This document shows, in pieces, positions 8,277 through 17,195 of a DNA stretch of 64,000 nucleotides. This DNA comes from an uncultured Sulfurovum sp. (GTDB lineage Bacteria > Campylobacterota > Campylobacteria > Campylobacterales > Sulfurovaceae), in contig CACVAX010000018.1 of assembly GCA_902727935.1 (NCBI GenBank), positions 1 through 64,000 of the forward strand, given 5' to 3'. Below the pieces are notes generated by a model that was not told the DNA's origin, made no database searches, and saw only the letters and a list, made by a program, of their open reading frames with translations. Position 1 is the first letter of the stretch. Each line of letters starts with the position of its first letter. The translations under genes were made by a program, and so were the position numbers.

Positions 8277-9894
8277 GATGCATGGTGAGTTGAGGGAATG
8301 GAATCTCCCAATCGTATTCATTACATGCATCTACACACCAACGTTGAATGGCACGATGTAAACGAAAATAAAGAGGAGCCATCTCGCCAGAAAAATTTGC
8401 GACTATTTTAAGATTGAGTGAAGAGTCTGCAGCATTATTGAACTGAACCAATAGTTTTTTCAGCCCATCAGCATAATCTTCTTCTTCAATCTTTTTCAAT
8501 AAAAATGCTTCTAAGAGTTCAACTACTTTAGTGGTACTCTCTTTTTGATGGCGATAACTAATGCCAAATACTTCAACCACTCTAAAGTCCGTAGAGAGGT
8601 TCAAAGGAGAAAGTGCCAAGAAATCAGAAATCAAATAAGTTTTCTTGCCTCCTCCTAAATCTTCTAATTCTATAAACTCTAAAGAAAGACCTTTTACTTT
8701 TCCATAATAATCATCAGATAAAATCAGCCAATCATCTATTTTACAAGGAAACCAAGGTTCTAAAGGATGAGAAGGTCTTGAATTTAATCCAACTAACTTT
8801 TCAATGGGAACACGAAGGTTCATTCCAGAAGCTGGATTATGAAGTACCGTAAAGATACTAATGGTTTTAACTTGCCATGGAAGCCCTTCAAAAAAGATAC
8901 GTTCCTCTTCACGAACAGGACCAATATTTAAGAAAAGTCTGCCTTGTTGCCAAAGTTTAGCAAGAAGGTTACGAAATCCCCAAAGAACTCCAATAAATAC
9001 CAAAAGACCCAGACTAAAAAGAAGCGAATCCTCTTCTATGTAGAAAATAGCCATAGGGACAATAACAGCCAAAAGAACGGTTAAAACTCGGAAGAATAAA
9101 TCTACCAATCTAATGTAAAAGCTTCTGCTTGAACGTTTAAAGACAGGGAAAATCTTGGTCATTACAAAATAGAGAAGTTTCATGACCATTAAGACAATAA
9201 TCGTCCCCATTAGTCCTTTAAAAAGTACCAAACCTCGTTCATGAAAAAACTTCTTAGTATTGTCTTGAAAAGAGGATGAAAAAGAGACATCATTTTTTTC
9301 TAAAACTTCTACTTGATGCAAAGAGGCATTTAATTGACTAGAGAGTAATTGCACTTGTTGTTGCCAATAACTCTCTAACTCCTTCAACTCTTGGGTAACG
9401 GCTTTATCGGTTGAAAGAGGCAATAAGTTTTTGACATTATCATAGGCTTCCGTGGCTTTAGGTAAAACCAACTTATAATGATTTATCTCTTCTTGAAGAT
9501 AAGCTTTATCGCGTAAACCTTTGGTACTGTCTCTGGCACTTTGAATCAAAGGTTTTAATAATTGCTGAATATCTTCACTCAAGGTACTGTTATCAGTTTG
9601 AGTTTGATCTTTTTGAATCATAGTGACATCGATGCCTGTGGCAATTTTTGAAAACTTGGTCTCTAAGCCATTTATCTGCTCATTCAAATTTTTAATACTA
9701 CCTTTTAGGACAGTTTTTTCATCTTCACTCAATGATTTTTTTAGTTCTAGCTGAGTATCTTTAAGTTCTTTTTCTAAATTTTGTTTCGATATTTCTAAGT
9801 CATTCAGCATAAAAATGCTTGATTCATTAGCAAAAGTTTTGCCTGATAAAAAAAGTAAGAGGGTTAATGAGAGCAGTAAGTTTTTAAACATCAA
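8269..9894 (-). CDS. MscS-family mechanosensitive channel with large periplasmic domain
   Basis: This 541-residue protein begins with a signal peptide (cleavage after TFANE near residue 22). A long helical, coiled-coil-rich periplasmic region follows to about residue 215, and then three or four hydrophobic segments between about 225 and 310. The C-terminal third contains an MscS-like beta domain (VGLNSRPSHPLEPWFPCKIDDWLIL, read in two parts) and the alpha-beta domain ending near EIPFPQLTM, the usual MscS end. The pore-helix region FRNLLAKLWQQGRLFLNIGP differs from the E. coli MscS Ala/Gly pattern. It probably relieves turgor on osmotic downshock. Family call is good, gating properties unknown. 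Confidence 0.75.
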   Translation of the reverse strand: MMFKNLLLSLTLLLFLSGKTFANESSIFMLNDLEISKQNLEKELKDTQLELKKSLSEDEKTVLKGSIKNLNEQINGLETKFSKIATGIDVTMIQKDQTQTDNSTLSEDIQQLLKPLIQSARDSTKGLRDKAYLQEEINHYKLVLPKATEAYDNVKNLLPLSTDKAVTQELKELESYWQQQVQLLSSQLNASLHQVEVLEKNDVSFSSSFQDNTKKFFHERGLVLFKGLMGTIIVLMVMKLLYFVMTKIFPVFKRSSRSFYIRLVDLFFRVLTVLLAVIVPMAIFYIEEDSLLFSLGLLVFIGVLWGFRNLLAKLWQQGRLFLNIGPVREEERIFFEGLPWQVKTISIFTVLHNPASGMNLRVPIEKLVGLNSRPSHPLEPWFPCKIDDWLILSDDYYGKVKGLSLEFIELEDLGGGKKTYLISDFLALSPLNLSTDFRVVEVFGISYRHQKESTTKVVELLEAFLLKKIEEEDYADGLKKLLVQFNNAADSSLNLKIVANFSGEMAPLYFRLHRAIQRWCVDACNEYDWEIPFPQLTMHQA

Positions 9895-9974
9895 TATTCC
9901 TATTTCAAAAGATTCATTTAGGGGATTGTATCTAATCTTCTTTGGAATACTTATAAAAACAGAAAACAGGTTAT

Positions 9975-10160
9975 CTAAGAGGGAGTAAATGTGAAAATCA
10001 TAGCGACCTTAAGCATGTTTTCAGTAAAGAAGATTAAGTTTTGATAATCCTTGGAGAGCTTAGGATAGTTACCTAACCAAGCAAAGGTTGTCTCAACTAT
10101 CCATCGTTTAGGTAAAATAGCAAAAATATCTTTAATTTTTTCAGAGATATGAAGTTCTAA
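9975..10160 (-). pseudogene. IS5-family transposase, C-terminal remnant
   Basis: On the minus strand a frame ending at the stop 9977-9975 reads KRWIVETTFAWLGNYPKLSK followed by DYQNLIFFTENMLKVAMI. This is the DDE-domain C-terminus of IS5-group (IS1031/IS402-like) transposases, where ERTFAWL..RRL.KDYE is conserved and contains the catalytic Glu. Only about 60 codons are recognisable, with no N-terminal DD part and no start. It is therefore a dead fragment left between the channel and nitrate reductase genes. Confidence 0.7.
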
Positions 10161-10273
10161 TGCTAAAAATATAGATTAGATTTTCGCTAACGGTCTTATT
10201 TATTTTTTAGTGTAGCTACATCACTTGCCCAAAAATCATACAAACAAAGCCTTGAATAACCTACAATTCTTAC

Positions 10274-10307
10274 TATAATGAACCCAATAACGTAGCGAGA
10301 GGACAAG
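10274..10307 (+). promoter_or_regulatory. -10 element and ribosome site of the nitrate reductase gene
   Basis: TATAAT lies at 10274-10279, and GAGAGGA precedes the ATG at 10308 by six to seven bases. No convincing -35 box is visible, which is common in Campylobacterota promoters. Confidence 0.5.
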
Positions 10308-12623
10308 ATGCTTAATAAACTAAAAGACTTTCTAGGTGTTGACATAAAAACCGATAAATACAAGAAAGCTGATGATAAGATCTTCGGAAAAATCTCTAAC
10401 TTTAAAACACCCGATGAATGGGTTCGTAGTACTTGTGGTTACTGTGGTGTGGGTTGTGGACTGTACATTGGGGTGAAAGATGGACGACCTGTTTACACCA
10501 AAGGTGACCCAGCTCATCCTGTTTCCAAAGGAACGCTTTGCCCAAAAGGTTTAAGTGAACATGAACTGGTAAACTCTGAAAACCGTGTTGCTACGCCGAT
10601 GATTCGTAAAGATGACAAACTCCAAGCTGTTGAATGGGATGAAGCCTTTACAACAGTTGCAAATAAATTTAAAGCCATCCAAAAAGAGCATGGAAAAGGA
10701 GCTGTTGCCTGTATCTCGACGGGGCAGTTTTTAACTGAAGACTTTTACACCCTTGGTAAATTTGTGCAACTGGGGCTTGAAACCAACAACTATGATGGAA
10801 ACACCACTCTTTGTATGGCATCAGCCGTGATGGGTTACAAACAGAGCTTTGGTTCCGATGGTCCTCCAGCTTCCTACGAAGACTTTTCACATGCTGATGT
10901 TATCATGCTTATTGGGGCAAATATTGCAGACAATCACCCTATTTTAAAACTGCACATTGCTAAAAACAAAAAGATTACAGGGAAACAACCCACCATCATC
11001 GTGGTTGATCCTCGGCACTCCAAAACAGCCAATATGGCAGACATTTTTGTGCCTTTAGCACCTCGTTCGGACTTAGCACTTATCAATGGTTTGTGTTATA
11101 TCATTTTTGAGCAAGGTTGGGAAGATGAGACGTTCATTAAAGAGCGAACTTCAGGTGGCTTAGAATTTAAAAAGCACATCATGAACAATTACCCTCCACA
11201 AGAGGTGGCACACATTACAGGCATTGATGTTAAAGAGCTTTACAACTTAGCCAAAGTCTACGCCACAGCCGACAAAGCCATGTCTGCTTGGACAATGGGG
11301 GTTAACCAAAGCTCCATAGGAACGGACACGGTTTCGGCTATTTGTAACTTAGCATTAATCACAGGAAACTTAGGAAAACAAGGAGCTGCTCCATTCTCCA
11401 TTACAGGACAATGTAATGCCATGGGAACCCGTGAATTTGGATTTACAAGTTCGATTCCAGGGTATAGAAATTATGCTTCAGATACCGATAGAGCCATTTT
11501 TGCCGACATTATTAACGTACCGACTGAGCTTATACCTACCAAACGAGGTTATGCTTATCCACAGATTATTGATGCCATTGACCGTGGAGAAATAAAAGCC
11601 TTATGGATAACAGCGACCAATCCATTGGTCTCTTACCCGGACCAAAACCAATTGCGTCGTGCCTTAAAAAAGCTGGATATTTTAGTGGTGCAAGATGCCT
11701 TTATGAGCGAAACAGCCCAAATAGCTGACGTTATTTTCTCGGCTGCTACATGGTCTGAAAAAGAAGGGGTTTACACCAACTCAGAGCGTCGTTGTAACTA
11801 CGCAAAAAAAGCCGTTGAACCTTTGGGAGAAACCATGAGTGACGCGAACATTGTCATTGAGTTTTCTAAATACTTTGAGGGAAAACATGAACTACTTTTC
11901 AAAGACTTCAACTCTTCAGCTGATATTTTTGAAGAGATTAAAAAAGTAAGTAAAGGTCAACTTTGTGACTACTCTGGCATGAGTTATGAAAAAATAGAAC
12001 AACTTGGAGGAATCCAATGGCCGTGTAATGAGGAGTATCCAGAAGGTAAGAAACGCCTCTACACCGAAGGGTTTGAGTGTAAAACCGACGATGGGAAAGC
12101 AAAGTTGCTTGTTGTTGATTGGCAACCCTTGGCTGAATCTTGTAACCCTAGCTTTCCCTTGAACCTCAACACAGGTCGAACGGTAGAACAATGGCACACG
12201 CGTACCAAAACCAAAAGCATTGGCATACTCAACAACCTAGCCCCTGAAGCATGGGTGGAGATAAATCCTAAAGATGCCAAAAAATTGCAAGTAAAGAGTG
12301 GTGACCGAATCAAGATAGGTTCTAGCCGTGGTTTTGTGGAAGACCTTATGGTTAAAGTAACGGAAGTAGTGCGAGAGGGTGACTGTTTTGTGCCATTTCA
12401 TTACAGTGACCAACTCATCAACAGTGTCACCCGTGCTGAATTTGACCCAAAATCTTTTGAACCAAACTACAAACAGTGTGCTGTAAACCTCTACAGTGAT
12501 ACTGTTCCAGAGGGTATTACCCAAAAAGAAGTAAAAATTGCAGGAGCATTAGAAGAGCCTGTAGGTTCGGTAACACCGAACAAAAAAATTAAAGAAACTG
12601 TTAGTGAGAATCATGAGAGCTAG
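10308..12623 (+). CDS. nasA: Assimilatory-type nitrate reductase, molybdopterin catalytic subunit
   Basis: This 771-residue Mo-bisMGD enzyme has one N-terminal [4Fe-4S] site (Cys43, Cys46, Cys50, Cys78 in STCGYCGVGC and TLCPKG). The Mo-ligand segment TLCMASAVMGYKQSFGSDGP has the Cys near residue 169, and the C-terminal molybdopterin-binding domain carries INPKDAKKLQVKSGDRI. The LCMASAV.GYK..FGSDGPP.SYED stretch is characteristic of NarB/NasA cytoplasmic nitrate reductases rather than formate dehydrogenases. It would reduce nitrate to nitrite for assimilation. There is no Tat signal. The gene is followed immediately by a siroheme-synthase gene, which fits a need for siroheme-dependent nitrite reductase, although no such reductase is in the window. 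Confidence 0.8.
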   Translation: MLNKLKDFLGVDIKTDKYKKADDKIFGKISNFKTPDEWVRSTCGYCGVGCGLYIGVKDGRPVYTKGDPAHPVSKGTLCPKGLSEHELVNSENRVATPMIRKDDKLQAVEWDEAFTTVANKFKAIQKEHGKGAVACISTGQFLTEDFYTLGKFVQLGLETNNYDGNTTLCMASAVMGYKQSFGSDGPPASYEDFSHADVIMLIGANIADNHPILKLHIAKNKKITGKQPTIIVVDPRHSKTANMADIFVPLAPRSDLALINGLCYIIFEQGWEDETFIKERTSGGLEFKKHIMNNYPPQEVAHITGIDVKELYNLAKVYATADKAMSAWTMGVNQSSIGTDTVSAICNLALITGNLGKQGAAPFSITGQCNAMGTREFGFTSSIPGYRNYASDTDRAIFADIINVPTELIPTKRGYAYPQIIDAIDRGEIKALWITATNPLVSYPDQNQLRRALKKLDILVVQDAFMSETAQIADVIFSAATWSEKEGVYTNSERRCNYAKKAVEPLGETMSDANIVIEFSKYFEGKHELLFKDFNSSADIFEEIKKVSKGQLCDYSGMSYEKIEQLGGIQWPCNEEYPEGKKRLYTEGFECKTDDGKAKLLVVDWQPLAESCNPSFPLNLNTGRTVEQWHTRTKTKSIGILNNLAPEAWVEINPKDAKKLQVKSGDRIKIGSSRGFVEDLMVKVTEVVREGDCFVPFHYSDQLINSVTRAEFDPKSFEPNYKQCAVNLYSDTVPEGITQKEVKIAGALEEPVGSVTPNKKIKETVSENHES

Positions 12624-12627
12624 TACC

Positions 12628-13866
12628 ATGAAAGCGAGTACCCTGCCCATCTTACTAAAAAACCCTACTATCTTACTCATTGGAGGAGGAAAGGTAGCCT
12701 TACAAAAAGCCCAAGTGTTACATGAAAATAAAATAGATTTTAGGATTATTGCCGAAGTTTGTTTGGATGAGATGTTTATGCTTTGTTCGAACATTTGTGT
12801 AAAAGCATTTGACATTAGTGACCTAAACGAAGAGATTGTTATTGATGCCACGGGAAACATGGAGGTCACCAATCAGTTATTAGCTTATAAAAAAGAGCAT
12901 AAACTGCTCCTCAATGTGGTGGATGTTCCCTCTTTGTGTGATTTTTATTTTATGGCTTTGACCAAAAACAGACCCTTACAAATTGCTGTTTCCAGTAATG
13001 GTAGCTCTCCCACGGCTGCTCAATATTTCAGAGATGAGTGTGAAGCGTTAATTCCTAAAAATATAAGTGAATATTTAGAAAAAAAACAACAACAAAGAGA
13101 TAATAACATGATAAACATAGAAGAGACAAACCAAGAACTCGTACGACTAAAATCTAAAGTTTACTTGGTAGGTTGTGGTTTAGGTGACCCTGATTTATTG
13201 ACCATTAAAGCGTATAAAATCATTCAAACAGCTGATGTGGTACTGCATGACAACCTCATTAGTGACGAGATTATGGCATTAGTACCCCAAACAACCACCA
13301 AGGTTTATGTGGGAAAGAAAAAAGGACATCACTCCAAGTCACAACATGACATTCATGAGACCATTTTAGAGTATACTTCAAAAGGTTTAACCGTAGCTAG
13401 ACTCAAATCGGGCGACCCGTTTATCTTTGGGCGTGGGGCTGAAGAGTTGTTATTTTTAAATGAACACCAAATTCCTTGTGAAGTCATCCCTGGAATCTCT
13501 TCGGCTGTCTCTGCCCCTTTGGTGGCTGGTATTCCCATTACGGCTAGAGATTTTGCCTCTTCTTTTTCGGTGGTTTCTCCTCATTCAAAAGGACATAGTT
13601 TAAACCTCACTTGGATTGACTTGTTACATAAAAAAAATCATACAGTAGTGGTACTTATGGGGCTGAGTCGTATCCCTGAAATTTTAGTTGAAGCCAAAAA
13701 ACAAAATGTACCCACTGCTTTGCCTTGTGCCATCATCTCCAACGCCAGTAGACCCAACCAAAAAGTAGCGACGTGTACGTTAGAAACATTGGAAGAGGCT
13801 TCACAAGAGATGATTCGCCCTTCTATTTTGGTTTTTGGAGATGTTGTGAATGCTTTTTTAGCGTAA
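12628..13866 (+). CDS. cysG: Siroheme synthase-like: precorrin-2 dehydrogenase fused to uroporphyrinogen-III C-methyltransferase
   Basis: This is a 412-residue two-domain protein. Residues about 1-150 form a Rossmann domain (LLIGGGKVALQKA) like the CysG N-terminal dehydrogenase/ferrochelatase. Residues about 165-412 form a SUMT domain with VYLVGCGLGDPDLLTIKA, VYVGKKKGHHS, RLKSGDPFIFGRG and VIPGISSA. It makes siroheme from uroporphyrinogen III. I prefer the ATG at 12628, preceded by GAGAGC, but ATG 12613 or GTG 12604 would extend the protein over the end of the nitrate reductase gene. The tight junction supports an operon supplying siroheme for nitrite or sulfite reduction. Confidence 0.85.
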   Translation: MKASTLPILLKNPTILLIGGGKVALQKAQVLHENKIDFRIIAEVCLDEMFMLCSNICVKAFDISDLNEEIVIDATGNMEVTNQLLAYKKEHKLLLNVVDVPSLCDFYFMALTKNRPLQIAVSSNGSSPTAAQYFRDECEALIPKNISEYLEKKQQQRDNNMINIEETNQELVRLKSKVYLVGCGLGDPDLLTIKAYKIIQTADVVLHDNLISDEIMALVPQTTTKVYVGKKKGHHSKSQHDIHETILEYTSKGLTVARLKSGDPFIFGRGAEELLFLNEHQIPCEVIPGISSAVSAPLVAGIPITARDFASSFSVVSPHSKGHSLNLTWIDLLHKKNHTVVVLMGLSRIPEILVEAKKQNVPTALPCAIISNASRPNQKVATCTLETLEEASQEMIRPSILVFGDVVNAFLA

Positions 13867-13921
13867 GGATAGATTGTTTTGATGCTCTTTAAGTTATAAT
13901 ATTTTTTTAGAAGGAGCAGAA

Positions 13922-14722
13922 ATGCAAGAAGATAATAGAAGACTTATAGATGAAGCATTAAACTTTGAACCTGTGAAAAATACTTTTCGTTTGGCATGGG
14001 AGTTTATAATACTCAATAAAAAATTTACCTCAATCGCCATAGGAATTTTTATTTTATTGAATTTATTTGCAGCTGTTCCTCTGCTTTCACTTGTTTTTGT
14101 GGTATTGGCTGCTGTATTTGGCGTAGTAATTCAAATGCATGTTGGAAGAACTTTTTATGCTACAGAAGATATTGAGAGTTATGTACAAGAGATTCAATCG
14201 AGTCGTATAGAAGAAATTTTAAGTAAACATGTTAGCAGTGCTTTTGGTGTTTATTTGGGTTGGCTTTTATTAGTGTTTCTTATTTTAATTTTGATTGGTT
14301 TTATGGGAGCGATAACAGGTTTATTTCATGAAAAGATGACTGAAGCTGATGTTTTAGCCTCTCTTGCTAGTATTGGGTTACCTTTAATTCTAATTGCATT
14401 TGCATTTTCTTATGTGCAACCTTTAGTACAGTCGAACATCGTATTGGCTAAAGATTTAAAAGAAGGCTTTAAGGCTGTGTTTACACTCTTTTCTAAAGAT
14501 GTTTGGTCTTCTGCGATGAAAAAAGGTTATTTTGCGTATGTTGTTAAAGTAGGATTGGTGTTGATGGCTGTGTTATTTTCAGCAGGATTAACAGCTACAT
14601 TTCTAACCATGGTACCAGTACTTGGGTTTATTGCAAGTATTGTACTTTTAGTTTTCATGTATGTATTTATGATTTTTATGTCAATTATGTCTATGATGGC
14701 AAGACGTATGGTAGAAGAGTAG
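13922..14722 (+). CDS. Integral membrane protein of unknown function
   Basis: The 266-residue product has a soluble N-terminal 35 residues and then about five or six hydrophobic helices (FIILLNLFAAVPLLSLVFVV, GWLLLVFLILILIGFMGAI, and a long C-terminal hydrophobic block). It ends in a short basic tail. A strong ribosome site (GAAGGAG) lies seven bases before the ATG, and TATAAT at 13895-13900 may be its -10. I recognise no enzymatic motif. It is monocistronic and followed by a hairpin. Confidence 0.7.
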   Translation: MQEDNRRLIDEALNFEPVKNTFRLAWEFIILNKKFTSIAIGIFILLNLFAAVPLLSLVFVVLAAVFGVVIQMHVGRTFYATEDIESYVQEIQSSRIEEILSKHVSSAFGVYLGWLLLVFLILILIGFMGAITGLFHEKMTEADVLASLASIGLPLILIAFAFSYVQPLVQSNIVLAKDLKEGFKAVFTLFSKDVWSSAMKKGYFAYVVKVGLVLMAVLFSAGLTATFLTMVPVLGFIASIVLLVFMYVFMIFMSIMSMMARRMVEE

Positions 14723-14738
14723 GTCTTATAATAGACCT
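14721..14738. terminator. Short hairpin between convergent genes
   Basis: AGGTCT (14721-14726) and AGACCT (14733-14738) form a perfect six-base stem with loop TATAAT. It begins on the stop codon of the membrane protein and faces the convergent TlpA-like gene. No U tract follows, so terminator function is tentative. Confidence 0.35.
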
Positions 14739-14755
14739 CTCAATTATGATAAAAG

Positions 14756-15376
14756 TTAGTTAGAAAGCTTCTCAAATACTTTTTCAAAGTCAGCTTTTCC
14801 CATACCACCAAGATGTACAACACCTACTTCACCATTAGGTTGAATCCCTACTAAAAAAGGAATTGAACCTGTCCATTGTGCTCGTTCTGCAATGTAGGAA
14901 ACAAATTTTGAATTTTCCATGTATTCTCCTGAAAGAACAGAATAGTTCAGTTTTTTAGTTTCTTTAAAAATTTTAAGTTGTTCTTCTGGAAGTCGCTGGA
15001 CTTCCAGACCAATCACGGCTAGTTTATCACCTTTTTGGGCAACCATCTCTTTGAGTACAGGAATTTCTGCTAAACAAGGAGGACAACGATAACCAAAGAA
15101 AAGTAAAAAGACCACTTTACCTTTATGTTCTTGAAAAATAATTCCATTCTCTGCCTCATCGACATGCAATTTATTACCATCAACATCAAGCAGTTCAAAA
15201 ATATTTTTGGGATAGGTGATAACTTGTGCTTCAACTATTTTTTCTGTTTGATTGGCTTCAGGAGTTGTTTCAACTATTTTTTCTGTATTAAATTTTTTCT
15301 CTTCACCATTCTCTTGTGAAGTACAAGCTGTTAGAAAAAAAGCAAGGATTGCAATGCTTATGGTTTTAGTCATCAT
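14756..15376 (-). CDS. TlpA/ResA-like thioredoxin-fold lipoprotein
   Basis: This 206-residue protein has a lipoprotein signal with lipobox LTAC (lipidated Cys18), an acidic low-complexity linker to about residue 60, and a thioredoxin-like domain with the CPPC motif in FGYRCPPCLAEIP and the cis-Pro region GSIPFLVG. It is most likely an envelope-anchored thiol:disulfide reductase in the periplasm, as used in cytochrome c maturation or protein-thiol reduction. No cytochrome maturation genes lie beside it, so the partner is unknown. Confidence 0.8.
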   Translation of the reverse strand: MMTKTISIAILAFFLTACTSQENGEEKKFNTEKIVETTPEANQTEKIVEAQVITYPKNIFELLDVDGNKLHVDEAENGIIFQEHKGKVVFLLFFGYRCPPCLAEIPVLKEMVAQKGDKLAVIGLEVQRLPEEQLKIFKETKKLNYSVLSGEYMENSKFVSYIAERAQWTGSIPFLVGIQPNGEVGVVHLGGMGKADFEKVFEKLSN

Positions 15377-15496
15377 TTATCTCTCTTTGTTAGGTTAAGG
15401 ATTTATTATAACAAAGTTTTGTTAACACTTTGTGTGGGATTGATAGAAGTTGATAAGGTCTAACTGAATTATAGTGCTTTAGAAGTAAAATAGAAC

Positions 15497-15522
15497 TATA
15501 ATAGCTCTTCATCCTTAAGGAG
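15497..15522 (+). promoter_or_regulatory. -10 box and Shine-Dalgarno of gltA
   Basis: TATAAT occupies 15497-15502 and AAGGAG occupies 15517-15522, six bases before the ATG at 15529. The start site would lie only about 20 bases upstream of the start codon, giving a very short leader. Confidence 0.5.
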
Positions 15523-15528
15523 TAGAAA

Positions 15529-16812
15529 ATGAAAAAAGATACCTGTACTTTTATTAATAATCGTAATAATAAAAGCTATGAATTCAAGATATTAGATGCC
15601 AACAGAGGCCCTTCTGTGATTGATATTTCTTCTTTTTATAAAAAGACAGGAATGTTTACTTTTGATGTAGGATACACCTCCACTGCATCGTGTAAATCGG
15701 CCATTACTTTTATAGATGGAGAAAAAGGAGAGTTGCGTTATCGTGGAATCGCCATTGAAGAGTTGGCTGAAAATCATAGCTATTTAGAAACTTGTTTTCT
15801 ATTACTTTATGGTTTATTACCCACAGAAAAACAGCTACTTTCTTTTGATTTGGAATTAAGACATCGCTCTTTTATAGATGAAAATTTAAAAACACTTATT
15901 GGGGCATTTCCTGATACTGCACACCCCATGTCCATACTCTCTTCAAGTGTTACAGCTTTGGCATCATTTTACTATGAGCATTTAGACATTAAAAATGATG
16001 AAGAATGTTTTGAAATGGCAACACGTATTATTGCTAAAATACCTACTTTAGCAGCCTTTGCCTATCGAAAATCTTTGGGTGTTCCTTTTATTTACCCTGA
16101 TATTGATAAATCATTTACTGAAAACTTTCTCTACATGCTCCGTGCTTACCCAGGGGGAAAAATGAAAAGAACCGTGGATGGAAATGATGAGATAAGAGCG
16201 ATAGAGATAAAAGCGTTAGATACCATATTTACACTTCATGCTGACCATGAACAAAATGCGTCTACCACAACCGTAAGAACAGTAGCTTCAACGGGTGCCC
16301 ATCCTTATGTGGCAATCTCAGCAGGTATTTCAGCTCTTTGGGGTCGAGCTCATGGGGGGGCAAATGAATCGGTGATAGCACAACTTGAAATGATAGGGGA
16401 TGTTTCCAATGTGGATGCTTTCATAGAAAGAGCCAAGGACCCTCATGACGACTTTAGATTGATGGGTTTTGGACACCGTGTTTACAAAAACTTTGATCCT
16501 AGAGCCAAAGCCTTAAAAAAATTACAAGATGAATTAAAAGATGAATTAAAATTAGATTCAAAACTGATGCAAATTGCAGAACGTATAGAAGAGATAGCCT
16601 TAAAAGATGACTATTTTGTTTCACGTAACCTTTACCCTAACATTGATTTTTATTCAGGGGTGATATTAACAGCGTTAAGGATTGAAAGACCCATGTTTAC
16701 AGCCATCTTTGTGATTGGTAGAACGGTAGGTTGGATAACGCAACTCATGGAGTTTAGAGCCGACCCTGCATCTAAAATTACGCGACCACGACAGCTTTAT
16801 GTTGGGAAGTAG
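15529..16812 (+). CDS. gltA: Citrate synthase
   Basis: This 427-residue type II citrate synthase condenses acetyl-CoA and oxaloacetate in the TCA cycle, which runs reductively in many Campylobacterota. Diagnostic stretches are GELRYRGIAIEELAE near residue 65, HADHEQNASTTTVR (catalytic His), WGRAHGGANE, MGFGHRVYKNFDPRA (second catalytic His and substrate Arg) and FYSGV with the catalytic Asp just before (PNIDFYSG). Length and motif order are normal. It is a single gene with its own promoter. Confidence 0.96.
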   Translation: MKKDTCTFINNRNNKSYEFKILDANRGPSVIDISSFYKKTGMFTFDVGYTSTASCKSAITFIDGEKGELRYRGIAIEELAENHSYLETCFLLLYGLLPTEKQLLSFDLELRHRSFIDENLKTLIGAFPDTAHPMSILSSSVTALASFYYEHLDIKNDEECFEMATRIIAKIPTLAAFAYRKSLGVPFIYPDIDKSFTENFLYMLRAYPGGKMKRTVDGNDEIRAIEIKALDTIFTLHADHEQNASTTTVRTVASTGAHPYVAISAGISALWGRAHGGANESVIAQLEMIGDVSNVDAFIERAKDPHDDFRLMGFGHRVYKNFDPRAKALKKLQDELKDELKLDSKLMQIAERIEEIALKDDYFVSRNLYPNIDFYSGVILTALRIERPMFTAIFVIGRTVGWITQLMEFRADPASKITRPRQLYVGK

Positions 16813-16872
16813 TCATGATTTTGGATTTATGTTTAATTAATTAAAAAAGAAGAGGAGGATTTTTTATAATCA

Positions 16873-16900
16873 CCTATGTAAAAAGATTATTTTACATAGG
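16873..16900. terminator. Perfect 11-bp hairpin between gltA and the lysine-rich gene
   Basis: CCTATGTAAAA (16873-16883) and TTTTACATAGG (16890-16900) pair perfectly around the loop AGATTA. It lies between two convergent genes, consistent with a shared transcript end. It could alternatively be a protein-binding palindrome, since no U run follows either side. Confidence 0.5.
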
Positions 16901-16926
16901 CAGGGAGTACTAGCTTCTTTTAGAAA

Positions 16927-17175
16927 CTATTTTTTCTTTTTTGATTTTGACTTTTTTTTCTCTGTTTTCTTTTTAGCTTCTTTTTTAGGTTTTTTTTCTT
17001 TTTTTTCAGTTTTTTTCTTATCAGACTTTTTAGTCTCTTTTTTCTTATCTTTTTTTACTTCAGGCTTTTTTGTTTCAGACTTCTTTTTAGCTTTCTTTTC
17101 TTCAGCTTTTTTCTCTACTTTTTTAGACGCTACTTTTTTTGCTTCTTTTTCTATTTTTTTATCATTTTTTGCCAT
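16927..17175 (-). CDS. Small lysine-rich low-complexity protein
   Basis: The 82-residue product is more than half lysine (44 of 82 by hand count) with Glu, Ala, Ser and Thr making up most of the rest, in KKxEKK-like repeats. It has no hydrophobic segment and no fold I recognise; it resembles histone H1-tail or AlgP-like basic proteins. The ATG at 17175 starts 20 bases after the stop of the first PPK2 gene on the same strand, so it is likely the last gene of the PPK2 unit. It may bind polyphosphate, nucleic acid or acidic ribosomal surfaces. Low-complexity A/T tracts make it prone to length variation. Confidence 0.65.
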   Translation of the reverse strand: MAKNDKKIEKEAKKVASKKVEKKAEEKKAKKKSETKKPEVKKDKKKETKKSDKKKTEKKEKKPKKEAKKKTEKKKSKSKKKK

Positions 17176-17195
17176 TGTTTAATCCTTGATTTAAT

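Larger units (their letters stand above)
9895..10307. other. Intergenic stretch with an IS remnant and the nitrate reductase promoter
   Basis: This 413-bp gap holds the decayed transposase end described separately (9975-10160) and a promoter-like region upstream of the nitrate reductase gene. I see no other coding potential in it. Confidence 0.6.

Noticed and set aside
12059-12524. Minus-strand open frames inside the nitrate reductase gene
   Set aside because: They are antisense to a strongly conserved molybdopterin domain and show no ribosome site or motif.
16927-17175. The lysine-rich ORF as a mere artefact of A/T tracts
   Set aside because: It has an ATG at operon-like spacing from ppk2, uses both AAA- and other codons in an ordered KKxEKK pattern, and ends before the hairpin, so I kept it as a probable gene at moderate confidence.
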